Source of the DNA: Sphingomonas hankookensis
GTDB taxonomy: Bacteria > Pseudomonadota > Alphaproteobacteria > Sphingomonadales > Sphingomonadaceae
Reading direction: 5' to 3'
Length of the DNA stretch: 64,000 nt
Assembly (NCBI RefSeq): GCF_001619955.1
Contig: NZ_LQQO01000008.1
Coordinates: 1 to 64,000 of the forward strand
Numbering within the stretch: position 1 is the stretch's first letter; each line of letters opens with the position of its first letter. Shown one piece after another: positions 13,486-21,920 of this stretch. Both the position numbers and the translations under genes were made by a program. The notes beneath the pieces were generated by a model, which saw only the letters and a list, made by a program, of their open reading frames with translations, ran no database searches and was not told where the DNA came from.

Positions 13486-15834
13486 ATGGCTGGAAGCGAA
13501 GTCGTCCTCGGCTATCTGAAGTACGTCTTAGGTTTCGATAGCGTCGCGTTCGAGAAGGGCGCAGGTGAGGCTGAGAAGCGCTTGAAGGCGACGGAGCGGC
13601 ACTTCAAGGCCGTTGGCGACCGCATGCAGAGCATCGGCGGCAAGCTGTCGGCGGGCATCACGGCGCCGGTTCTCGCCATCGGTACTGCGTTCGCAGCATC
13701 CGCCCGCGAGATGGCGGCGTCGGCTCCTGAATTGCAGGCGATGGCGCAACTCGCCAACACGTCCACCAGCCAGTTTCAGCGTCTGGCCTACGCAGCAAAA
13801 TCCGTTGGCGTTGAAAGCGACAAGCTGTCCGACATCTACAAGGACGTGAACGACAAAGTAGGCGACTTCATGGCCACCGGCGGTGGCGAGATGAAGGACT
13901 TCTTCGAGAAAATCGCCCCTAAAGTTGGCGTCACCGCTGCACAATTTAAGCGTCTATCTGGTCCAGACGCATTGCAACTATACGTGAGCAGCTTGGAGAA
14001 GGCCGGCGTAAGCCAAGCTGAAATGACGTTCTACATGGAGGCAATCGCGGACGACGCGACCCGCCTTCTTCCTTTGCTTCGCGACAATGGCAAGGCAATG
14101 GGCGACCTCGGCAAGAATGCTGCCGTTATATCGCCCGAGCAGTTAGAAAACATGAAGCGGTACACTGCCGCTCAGCAGCAGATGCAGGAATCTTTCCGTG
14201 CGCTGACAATCGCCGTCGTCGATAGTGGCTTGCTCGAAACCCTAACCAATCTTGCGACTAAGGTCGCAGAATGGACGAAGTGGGTCGCAAAGGCCCACCC
14301 GGAAGCATTTAAGTTGGCTGCGGCCATCGGTGGCGTATCCGCAGCAGTCGGGCCGGTAGTGTTCGGCGTCGGCAGCATGGTGAAAATGTTCTCGCCGCTA
14401 TTGGCCCGTTTGGCCCCTCTAATCGGGACAGCGGGCGCGGCAGCAACCGGGGCAGGCGGCACCGGTCTGGTCGGCATTGCCGGGGCACTTGGCCCCATTG
14501 CTATCGGCGCGATTGCGGTGGTGGCGGCTTACAAGAACTGGGACAAGATCGGGCCCTGGATCGACAATGTCGCCACGCGCATGCAGGACTGGGCGACCAA
14601 GACCGACGCCAATATCAAGCAGTTTACTGACGGCGTGAACGCGATGGACCGCCGTCTTGGCATTCCCTCGCAGCCCGAGTTTCTCGACAGCATTGAGCGG
14701 AACTTCACGGAGTCGGTCGCACGGATCGATGCGTGGCTGCTGGGGGTTCAGAAATGGGCGGCGGACTTTGATGCCGCATTCGTACGGATGGCGTCCAGCG
14801 CGGTCACATCCATGCAGCGGCTGTATACCGGTGTGAAGACGTGGCTCGGCGACAAGCTGAACGCGATCTGGGCCAGCGCGGCCGAGAAGATCCAGTGGAT
14901 CAACGACAAGTTCTTCGGTCTCTACGATGCGGTTGTCGGTCACAGCTATATTCCGGACATGGTCGACGAGATCGGGCAGCACATGCGCCGGCTCGATCAG
15001 GAGATGGTGGCGCCGGCGACCGGAGCGATCAGCAAGACCGATCAGGCTTTCCGCGCGCTGGCGGCGAGCCTCTCGCCAATCCTAGATCGGCTATATCCGG
15101 CCGAAGCACGTGAGAACCGATTGGCCGCGGATATCGAGACGGTCAACGCCGCTGTGAAGGCCGGCATCCTGCCTGCTCAGCAAGCGGCCGAGGCGATCAA
15201 GCGTCTGCGTGACGAGTATGCGCGCGAGCTAGGCGGCAAGCCTACCGCCGCTGACGTGATCGGAGAGCCGAACGACGAAGACCTGGGGTTGCCGGACGTT
15301 GGCGACATCGAAATCAAGGTCGGGGATATCGAAGAGGTGCTCGGCGGACTGGGCAAAGCCAACGACGATGCAGCCGCCTCGTTCGAAGACATGGCTCGTC
15401 GTGCGATGTACTCGCTGCAAAGTCTCGTCGGCGCCATCAAGGGCGGTGACTTCGTCGATATCCTGTCCTCGATCGCCGATGCGTTCTTCTCACTCGGCGG
15501 GGCAGGCCTGTTCGGCAAGTCCAACGGCAAGACCTTCGACTTTGGGGGTTTCCGTGCGGAAGGCGGGCCGGTGGGTGCGGGTCGGACGTACATGGTCGGC
15601 GAGCGGGGGCCAGAGTTGTTCACGGCGACCCGGTCGGGGTACATTCACCCTAACCCCAGCAATGACAACGGATCGGCGCAGTTCATGCGCGTGGCCATCG
15701 ATGTGAACGAGGGCCCGATGTTCCGTGCCACGATCCGCGACGAGGCGAACACGCAGGCGACCGCCGTCTCGATCGACAGCAAGCGGCGCGACATGAAGTC
15801 CTATCGCAACACCATGGGCCGGGGAACGCGATGA
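13486..15834 (+). CDS. Tail tape measure protein
   Basis: A 782-residue, mostly helical protein. The N-terminus (VAFEKGAGEAEKRLKATERHFKAVGDRMQSIGGKLSAGITAPV) is the classic tape-measure start; residues 260-350 hold Ala/Gly-rich membrane-like segments (LAAAIGGVSAAVGPVVFGVGSM and GIAGALGPIAIGAIAVV) expected for a protein that enters the host membrane. The C-terminus has GLFG and GGFRAEGGPVGAGRTYMVGE-GPELF, common in lambda-type tape measures. An AGGAGG site lies before ATG 13486. By the usual ratio of about 0.15 nm per residue the tail would be near 115-120 nm, an estimate only. The stretch 13,790-14,340 is less GC-rich than the rest. Confidence 0.93.
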   Translation: MAGSEVVLGYLKYVLGFDSVAFEKGAGEAEKRLKATERHFKAVGDRMQSIGGKLSAGITAPVLAIGTAFAASAREMAASAPELQAMAQLANTSTSQFQRLAYAAKSVGVESDKLSDIYKDVNDKVGDFMATGGGEMKDFFEKIAPKVGVTAAQFKRLSGPDALQLYVSSLEKAGVSQAEMTFYMEAIADDATRLLPLLRDNGKAMGDLGKNAAVISPEQLENMKRYTAAQQQMQESFRALTIAVVDSGLLETLTNLATKVAEWTKWVAKAHPEAFKLAAAIGGVSAAVGPVVFGVGSMVKMFSPLLARLAPLIGTAGAAATGAGGTGLVGIAGALGPIAIGAIAVVAAYKNWDKIGPWIDNVATRMQDWATKTDANIKQFTDGVNAMDRRLGIPSQPEFLDSIERNFTESVARIDAWLLGVQKWAADFDAAFVRMASSAVTSMQRLYTGVKTWLGDKLNAIWASAAEKIQWINDKFFGLYDAVVGHSYIPDMVDEIGQHMRRLDQEMVAPATGAISKTDQAFRALAASLSPILDRLYPAEARENRLAADIETVNAAVKAGILPAQQAAEAIKRLRDEYARELGGKPTAADVIGEPNDEDLGLPDVGDIEIKVGDIEEVLGGLGKANDDAAASFEDMARRAMYSLQSLVGAIKGGDFVDILSSIADAFFSLGGAGLFGKSNGKTFDFGGFRAEGGPVGAGRTYMVGERGPELFTATRSGYIHPNPSNDNGSAQFMRVAIDVNEGPMFRATIRDEANTQATAVSIDSKRRDMKSYRNTMGRGTR

Positions 15835-16421
15835 TCGACCTGACCGGCATCCGCATCGCCGGCGCGACGCCCCGCCTCCTGCAATGGGGCTCGGAACTGA
15901 CCCCAACGCTGGGCGGTGTGACGCAGCGACTTGACCGCCTCGGCAGCCGCCACGCAATTGACGTTCAGATGCCGCCCATGCGGGTGGAGGCGGATGGCCG
16001 ACGCTGGATCGCCCGGCTGCTGCTGGCAAAGCAGGAGGGCGGACGCATCGCCTTTCCGCAGGTCGATTTCGAGCCGGGGCCGTGTGGGCGTCCGACCGTC
16101 AGCGCGGCGACGGCATCGGGGCGCTTGATCCCGATCACGGGTGCTACCGCCTATTACACCGTGCGCGAGGGGCAATGGCTGTCCGTCACTCATGCCGGCC
16201 GGTCGTACCTCTACTGCGCCACGGCACAGGTCGTGCTGGACGGCAGCGGGGCGGGATCGGTGCCGGTCGACGTGCTGTTGCGCTCGCCGCTGTCGATTGG
16301 TGATGCGGTCGAACTGTCGAAGCCGGTCATCGAAGGCTGGCTGTCGGGTGACGGCTACGAATGGACGCTGGAGCGCAGCCGCACGGTGGGGCTGGGCTTT
16401 ACGATTGTGGAGAGGGCATGA
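15831..16421 (+). CDS. Minor tail protein, probable distal tail component
   Basis: A 196-residue beta-rich protein starting in an ATGA overlap with the tape measure gene. Residues include MPPMRVEADGRRWIARLLLAKQEGGRIAFPQVDF and the Gly-rich RPTVSAATASGRLIPITGA. Position right after the tape measure and before two more small genes and the J-like protein corresponds to the distal tail/tip slot of lambda-like phages. The sequence does not match a family I can name with certainty. Confidence 0.65.
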   Translation: MIDLTGIRIAGATPRLLQWGSELTPTLGGVTQRLDRLGSRHAIDVQMPPMRVEADGRRWIARLLLAKQEGGRIAFPQVDFEPGPCGRPTVSAATASGRLIPITGATAYYTVREGQWLSVTHAGRSYLYCATAQVVLDGSGAGSVPVDVLLRSPLSIGDAVELSKPVIEGWLSGDGYEWTLERSRTVGLGFTIVERA

Positions 16422-17023
16422 CCGCTCTGCACCCCGCGCTCGATGCCGCGCTGGCTGGCGATCGCGCGCTGATCTTCGCTGCGCTGCGGGTGGACTTCGA
16501 CGGCGATCCCGCTCTGCTACTGGACGGGTCGGGTACAGCGACCTTCATGGTCGACGGCGCGCCCGCAATATTCATCGGCGCGCACCCGGTCTGGGGTACT
16601 TGGGACGGGATCGACGACTATTCGGACGGTGCGGGCGATGAGGCTCCTAGCTTCAGCTTCTCGCTGCTGCCGCCGGCCGATGCCGATCCGGAGATGGTCG
16701 CGACCGACGACATGCAGGGCGTGCGGGTCCGTTTCTGGATAGGCGCGATCGATACCGACAGCGGCATCGTGATCGGCGAACCGCTGCTGCTGTTCGACGG
16801 TGAAATCGACGTGCCGACGCTGGTCATCCCGCAGGCGTCGCTGCGCGTCGATTTCGACTGTGTCGGCGGGATGGAGCGGTTCTTCGAGAATGAGGAAGGC
16901 GTGCGCCTGGCACCCGCTTTCCACAAGCGCGTCTGGCCCGGCGAGCTGGGCCTCGACTTCATCACTGGCGTTCCCGATCCGGTCTATTGGGGCCAGTCGA
17001 CACCAAGCGGGGTGCGCATATGA
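16418..17023 (+). CDS. Minor tail protein (tip complex)
   Basis: A 201-residue protein beginning MTALHPALDAALAGDRALIFAALRVDFDG at ATG 16418, overlapping the previous stop. It contains HPVWGTWDGIDDY and SFSFSLLPPADADPEMVA, then LLFDGEIDVPTLVIPQASLRVDFDCVGG, a beta-sandwich-like stretch seen in small tip proteins of alphaproteobacterial siphophages. It lies in the slot of lambda L/HK97 tip-completion genes. No catalytic motif. Function by position. Confidence 0.62.
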   Translation: MTALHPALDAALAGDRALIFAALRVDFDGDPALLLDGSGTATFMVDGAPAIFIGAHPVWGTWDGIDDYSDGAGDEAPSFSFSLLPPADADPEMVATDDMQGVRVRFWIGAIDTDSGIVIGEPLLLFDGEIDVPTLVIPQASLRVDFDCVGGMERFFENEEGVRLAPAFHKRVWPGELGLDFITGVPDPVYWGQSTPSGVRI

Positions 17024-17433
17024 AGATGCACCAGCGCCGCGATGTGACGCAGGCTACGATGGATCACTTCACGCCGAAGCCCTTTGACTGGTGCAAGGCC
17101 GCGACGTGCGTTCACATGGTACGCCGGCATGTCGCTGCGATGGGTCATTCGGTGCCGCCCATGCCGCGCTTCCGGTCGGCCCTTAGCGCCAAGGCCGCGC
17201 TGACCGAGCGGGGCTGGAGCAATCTGGCCGACATGATGGACGCGACCTTGCCCCGGATCATGCCGGCGCAGGTCATCATGGGCGATGTGGTCGAATTGCA
17301 GAGCGAAAGCGACGTTTTCGGCGCGCTGTGCATCGCACTCGGTGACGGCCGTGTAATGGGTTATTCCGAGGGAAACGATGGGCTTAGCGTAATGCAGCCC
17401 TTCGCCTCTCCAATCGCTGCGTGGAGAGCCTGA
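17020..17433 (+). CDS. NlpC/P60-related tail protein, DUF6950-like
   Basis: A 137-residue protein at the place where lambda-like phages encode K, an NlpC/P60 peptidase of the tail tip. FDWCKAATCVHMVRRHVAAMGH resembles the catalytic-Cys segment of this family, and PAQVIMGDVVEL resembles the G-D-V/L strand. The remaining parts (FGALCIALGDGRVMGYSEGNDGLSVM) match DUF6950-type proteins rather than active NlpC/P60, and the catalytic His cannot be placed. It may be an inactive structural relative. ATG 17020 overlaps the previous stop. Confidence 0.6.
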   Translation: MKMHQRRDVTQATMDHFTPKPFDWCKAATCVHMVRRHVAAMGHSVPPMPRFRSALSAKAALTERGWSNLADMMDATLPRIMPAQVIMGDVVELQSESDVFGALCIALGDGRVMGYSEGNDGLSVMQPFASPIAAWRA

Positions 17434-19721
17434 TGCGCGTGGCGAAGATCGCAGCCGTCGTCATCGCCGTGGCTGCGGCCATTCCTTCGGGTGGCACATC
17501 GCTGCTGGCGGCGGGCGTGGCAGCGGCGGGGGTGGCATCGGGCGCGGCTGCGGTGGCTGTGGCAAGCGCCATTGCGATCGGGTCGAATCTGGCGGTCGGG
17601 CTGCTGTCGCCACGTACCGGCGGCACGGGTGGCGGCACACAGACGGACTGGTCTGCCGATCCGCGCGCACCGATCCCGATCCGCTTCGGCCGCACTGGTG
17701 GCGCGGGGAACATCGTTTATCGCAAGGGCAGCGGCGAGGCGGACAAGAACCAGTACCAGACGCTGACGACTGTCTTAAGCGGTGCTGGCCCGATCGACGC
17801 GATCGAGGCGAGCTATGCCGACAAGAAACCGCTGACCTTTACGGGTGCGGCAGCCAACGCCCCTTTCTCTGGCTGGCTGTGGGAGGTGCGCCAGCTTGGC
17901 CTGTGCCCTGAACCGGCGGCACTGAATACCGGTGTCGGCAATAAGCCAGGCTGGACCGCCGATCACAAGCTATCCAGCCTCGCGGCGGTGCAGACGACCC
18001 TTCGCTATGACAGCAAGGGCAAGGGCACCTTCATGACCGAGCCGGGGATGCTCTGGGTCACGCGAGGCGTTCGCTGCTACGATCCGCGACTGGATAGCAC
18101 GTACCCTGGCGGTAGCGGCCCGCAACGATGGTTCGATCAGACGACTTGGGCGTTCAGCAAGAACCCTTATGTCGTCGGTCTGACTTGGGCGATCGGGTGG
18201 AAGGCGAACGGCGTCCGTGTGGCTGGCGTCGGCATTCATATCCGCAATATCGAGGTCTCGCGGTTCGTCGAAGGCGCGAACGTCGCCGATTTCAACGGGT
18301 GGACGTGCGGCGGCGAAGTCTCGACTGGCGACGACAAGTGGCAGGTGCTGAAATCGATCCTGCAAGCCGGCGGCGGCGAACCGATCAAGGATGGGGCGAC
18401 CCTGTCGTGCATGGTCAACGCCCCGCGCGTGCCAATCGCGACGATCGGGCGCGATGACATCGTCGGGGAGATCAGCGCGCCGAAGACACAGCCGCGCCGG
18501 GATAGGGTCAATGGCATCATCCCGACCTATCGCAGCGAGGCGCATTTCTGGGAGGTCGTGCCGGGCGAGGTTGTCCGTGACGCCGCGATGCTCGCCAAGG
18601 ATGGCGATGAGCGGACGAAGGAAATCGCCTACGGGCTGGTGCAGGTCGAAGGTAGCGACGACGTGCAGCAGACGGTCGAGCTTGCAGGCTATGACCTGGA
18701 GAATGCTCGCGAGGCTGGGCCGATCACGATGCCGCTGAAGCTGCGCTGGATCGGATTTCGCGCCGGTGACTGCGTGACGATCGACGCGGACGAGACAGGC
18801 CTGTCGGGCAAGCAGATGATCCTGCTGAAGCGCTCGCTTGACCCTGCAACGGGGATGGTGCCGATGACCATGAGGACGGAGGACCCGACGAAGCATGGTC
18901 GCGTGTTCGCCCGGACTGGTACGCTGCCGCCGGTGCCGTACGTCGATCGGCCGGACGTGCCGGGTGACTATTCTCTACCGCCTTCGAACCGCGCCGCCCA
19001 TTTGATCGTGCGGCAGTCGGTCGCGTATCCGGTCGACAGCGACGACACGACGATCACGATTGAGACGTTCGAAGCGACGATCGATGATGGCCGGGTGCTG
19101 ACGTTCCCAGCGCAGACGATCACCGGCCTGACTGCTGCTTCGGTCTATCTGGTGCTCTGGGATCTGGACAACTCGACGTTCGTCGCGGTGCCGGCGCCGG
19201 CGCTCAATGAGGTGGCATCGGATCGCTACGTCATCATTCGCGAGACGACCACGTCGAACGCCGATGGGACGTATCCGACCTACCCCACGGCTCCGGGCGG
19301 CGACAATGGCGGTGGCTATGGTGGCGGTGGATGCCCGATCGTGACCGCGCGCATTCTGCTGGCGAATACCGATCGCACCGGACCCGGCGACACGATCGAA
19401 GCGGGCAAGATAGAAGCCGGCATGTGGGTCTGGTCGCAGCGGGAAGCAGACCTGGGCACCGGCAAGTGGGGCGCGTATCTGGTCACCTTCACGCGGGTGT
19501 TCGACAGCCCGCTTTATGCTGTCGACGATCGCCCGCTCACCTCGCCGTCGCATCTGTGGTGGGATAATGGCTGGTCGCGGTCGGACGTGATCGGCAAGCC
19601 GGCCGGTAGCGGGCGTGTCGTGGCGCTGACGGTTGCCGATGCCGCGACCTACGTGCTGGTCGACGGTGCAGGACGTCGTCTCATCAGCCACAACAAGCAG
19701 GCGGAGGCGAACCAGGTATGA
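17433..19721 (+). CDS. Tail tip (J-like) protein with C-terminal Hint-like domain
   Basis: A 762-residue tail tip protein. An Ala/Gly-rich hydrophobic N-terminus (residues 5-60) leads into DPRAPIPIRFGRTGGAGNIVY, as in J-like central tail proteins that bind the host. The middle (200-520) is the phage tail-protein region. A Gly-rich linker (GGGYGGGG) at about 625-633 precedes a segment with Hint features: Cys634 at its first position (CPIVTARIL), IEAGKIEAGMWVWSQ, block-B-like TSPSH (T703, H707) followed by LWWDNGWS, and a terminal LISHN (H753, N754). Only eight residues follow. This suggests self-cleavage after assembly, an inference. ATG 17433 shares a base with the previous stop. Confidence 0.85.
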   Translation: MRVAKIAAVVIAVAAAIPSGGTSLLAAGVAAAGVASGAAAVAVASAIAIGSNLAVGLLSPRTGGTGGGTQTDWSADPRAPIPIRFGRTGGAGNIVYRKGSGEADKNQYQTLTTVLSGAGPIDAIEASYADKKPLTFTGAAANAPFSGWLWEVRQLGLCPEPAALNTGVGNKPGWTADHKLSSLAAVQTTLRYDSKGKGTFMTEPGMLWVTRGVRCYDPRLDSTYPGGSGPQRWFDQTTWAFSKNPYVVGLTWAIGWKANGVRVAGVGIHIRNIEVSRFVEGANVADFNGWTCGGEVSTGDDKWQVLKSILQAGGGEPIKDGATLSCMVNAPRVPIATIGRDDIVGEISAPKTQPRRDRVNGIIPTYRSEAHFWEVVPGEVVRDAAMLAKDGDERTKEIAYGLVQVEGSDDVQQTVELAGYDLENAREAGPITMPLKLRWIGFRAGDCVTIDADETGLSGKQMILLKRSLDPATGMVPMTMRTEDPTKHGRVFARTGTLPPVPYVDRPDVPGDYSLPPSNRAAHLIVRQSVAYPVDSDDTTITIETFEATIDDGRVLTFPAQTITGLTAASVYLVLWDLDNSTFVAVPAPALNEVASDRYVIIRETTTSNADGTYPTYPTAPGGDNGGGYGGGGCPIVTARILLANTDRTGPGDTIEAGKIEAGMWVWSQREADLGTGKWGAYLVTFTRVFDSPLYAVDDRPLTSPSHLWWDNGWSRSDVIGKPAGSGRVVALTVADAATYVLVDGAGRRLISHNKQAEANQV

Positions 19722-19834
19722 AGGAAACCACGGGAACTGACCGTTGATCTGACGCTGCCAGCCATCACGGCACTGGCCAGCTATTCGTTCGACAACTGGC
19801 TGCTGCGCCTTAACTGACCGAAATGGAGATTGCC

Positions 19835-19852
19835 ATGGGAACGCAGGCATGA
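19835..19852 (+). other. Five-codon micro-ORF coupled to the next gene
   Basis: GGAG precedes ATG 19835, which opens a five-codon frame (MGTQA) whose TGA overlaps the ATG of the next gene at 19849. The downstream ATG has no good site of its own, so reinitiation is plausible. The rest of 19722-19834 holds no convincing gene. Confidence 0.35.
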
Positions 19853-20247
19853 AGCCGGCGCGCGAAGATCTGCGTGCGTATCGCTGGGCGCCGATGGTCG
19901 AGCTATTCCCATTCGAGGGGCTGGACATGACCGGGGCCTCCTTCGCAATGGAGGTTCGCCTGTACCCCGATGCGCCGGGCGCTGCGCTTGTGGCGCTCAG
20001 CAATGCCGCGTCGAACGCGCAGGGCATTTCGCTGGACGTCGAATGGGACGGAGAACTGCCGACCAGCATCGTGCAAATCCGCATCAATGAGACGACCTTG
20101 GAAGGGCTTTTGCCATTCCCAGCCAATGGCACCGAGCCGGGCGACGAAATCAGTCTCGCCTACGACCTGCACATCACCATGCCTGACTTCGGCAAGCGAC
20201 GGTGGGTCGAAGGCGCTTTCATCATCGTACCAGGAGCGACCCACTAA
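19849..20247 (+). CDS. Tail-associated protein, possible baseplate/spike adaptor
   Basis: A 132-residue beta-rich protein between the J-like protein and the tail spike: EDLRAYRWAPMVELFPFEGLDMTGASFAMEVRLYPDAPGAALVAL. The MTGASFAMEVRLYPDAPG motif resembles the N-terminal domain of BppU-like or fibre-anchoring proteins found before receptor-binding genes. It ends directly at the spike start (TAATG overlap). Anchoring the spike to the tail tip is a reasonable inference from order; not shown by any specific motif. Confidence 0.65.
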   Translation: MKPAREDLRAYRWAPMVELFPFEGLDMTGASFAMEVRLYPDAPGAALVALSNAASNAQGISLDVEWDGELPTSIVQIRINETTLEGLLPFPANGTEPGDEISLAYDLHITMPDFGKRRWVEGAFIIVPGATH

Positions 20248-21920
20248 TGGCCGGACCCTTCCGCTTCGACGGCGCACGCGTCATCAAGATCGACGGCGCT
20301 GACACCCTTGCTCCTCTCGTTGCCCGTGCGCGCCGCGCGGAAAGCGGGGCTGTCGCAGCAGCCACGCTGGCGAGCGGGGAGGCCGATCGGGCCGATCTGG
20401 CTGCGTCGGGCGCCGTTGCGGCGTCCAATCTGTTCCCAACGGTCGCTGCCGGCCTCGCCGCGACCGCGGAAGGCGGGTTCTTCACGGTCGTCGGTGACGG
20501 GGCGTCGACCTACGCCATCCTGTATCGCGAGGTATCTGGCGCTGCGATCGAGCAGGCGCGCTATGCCAGCAAGGCGGCGTATGAAGGGCCGGGCGGGGCG
20601 GGGCTGATTGGGTATCGGGGTCGTACCGTTCAACAGAAGTTGGACGACACCATCTCGGTGCGGGACGGGCGATTCGCTGGGGGCGCAAAAGGCGACGCTG
20701 TCACCGACGATACCGAGGCTTTGGCAGCTGCTTTCGCTTTCGCTATGCAGACGGGCGCTAGGGTCTACTTCCCGCGCGGAATCTATCAGACCAATCCGAT
20801 TACACTCGACGTGCCATCCGGTTTGCCTTTGCACATTTTTGGCGATGGCAAGGATATTTCGGTGATCCGTAAGCGCGCGAACAGTGATGAGCCTGCGTTG
20901 ACCATCACAACAGACGAGGTGGACAATTATACGGTGCTAGAGGATTTGCGCATCGATAACGGTTTTCGTGACACGGTCGGTGTAGGCATCCGCTTCGTCA
21001 ATACCGCCCGGATGTCGTTGAACCGAGTGAATGTGCGCGGGTTTGGTCTAGGGCTCGATAATGTCGGCGGCCTGATTTGGCTGGCTAACGATGTCACGCT
21101 GCGCGGTAACGCTAGGGGCTTCCGTACGCGCGCAAGCGATGCCAGTATATATTCGAACTTGATCAAATTCACTGGTGGTGAAATTCGCGGTAGCGCACTC
21201 GCCGTTGATATCGACCAAGCAAATGGCGTGGTGTTCGACACCGTGGACTTCGAGTCCAACGGTACGCCGGCTGATTGGACAAGCGGTGTTGTGAAGCTTG
21301 GCGCCGCCATGGCGCAGGAAGTCGGCGATGCTATCGTTACCTTCAACAATTGCTGGTTTGAAGGCAACAAAGGAACGGCCGTCTTTGGGTCTGCTGCTAA
21401 TACAGAAATTGCTATGAATGGATGTGTCTTTCTCGCGAACGAACGCTCCGTCAATATAACCGGGCTAGCGAGTGTGTTGCTTATGGGTGTGCGGGCGCCA
21501 GAACAGAACGTCATGTTCCGTATTCAAGCGGCGCGCAGCGTGATCGTCGGCGGCTCTATTGGTAGTATTGAGGACACCTCGACGCATCGGGCATACGATA
21601 CGGTAACGGCGACCGGCGACTTCACTGGCACCAGGACTAGTTTCCGTCTCAGTCATTCGGTGTCGGTGCCAACCGCGAACGATTGTATCTTCGCGCGCGA
21701 CGTTGACCTGCTCCCGGGCGGCGACACCGACGCGTCTAGCATCTATAAATACGGGACGAAGCCGTTCTCAATTCGCTTCGCCGGCGGTCCGATGATTTCA
21801 GCATCCGATGGAAAGCTTGGGTTCAGCGGGAAAGCGCCCATTCCCGTTGCGTTTCTTCACCCGGCCGCGTCTGTGGCAGACGTTGTCGCTCATCTGAAGG
21901 CTCTTGGTCTCGCTGGATGA
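20247..21920 (+). CDS. Tail spike with pectate-lyase-like beta-helix
   Basis: A 557-residue protein. The N-terminal 110 residues are Ala-rich and helical (virion-binding part). GAKGDAVTDDTEAL (146-159) and GARVYFPRGIYQTN are the signature start of the phage Pectate_lyase_3 beta-helix, followed by repeated N-x-x-V coils to about residue 500. A short C-terminal segment (FSGKAPIPVAFLHPAASVADVVAHLKALGLAG-type) is the small trimer tip common in alphaproteobacterial tail spikes. It likely binds or degrades a capsule or O-polysaccharide. The central coding sequence is less GC-rich than the structural operon, fitting exchange of the receptor-specific part. Its 3' end overlaps the antisense glycosyltransferase by 98 bases. 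Confidence 0.85.
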   Translation: MAGPFRFDGARVIKIDGADTLAPLVARARRAESGAVAAATLASGEADRADLAASGAVAASNLFPTVAAGLAATAEGGFFTVVGDGASTYAILYREVSGAAIEQARYASKAAYEGPGGAGLIGYRGRTVQQKLDDTISVRDGRFAGGAKGDAVTDDTEALAAAFAFAMQTGARVYFPRGIYQTNPITLDVPSGLPLHIFGDGKDISVIRKRANSDEPALTITTDEVDNYTVLEDLRIDNGFRDTVGVGIRFVNTARMSLNRVNVRGFGLGLDNVGGLIWLANDVTLRGNARGFRTRASDASIYSNLIKFTGGEIRGSALAVDIDQANGVVFDTVDFESNGTPADWTSGVVKLGAAMAQEVGDAIVTFNNCWFEGNKGTAVFGSAANTEIAMNGCVFLANERSVNITGLASVLLMGVRAPEQNVMFRIQAARSVIVGGSIGSIEDTSTHRAYDTVTATGDFTGTRTSFRLSHSVSVPTANDCIFARDVDLLPGGDTDASSIYKYGTKPFSIRFAGGPMISASDGKLGFSGKAPIPVAFLHPAASVADVVAHLKALGLAG

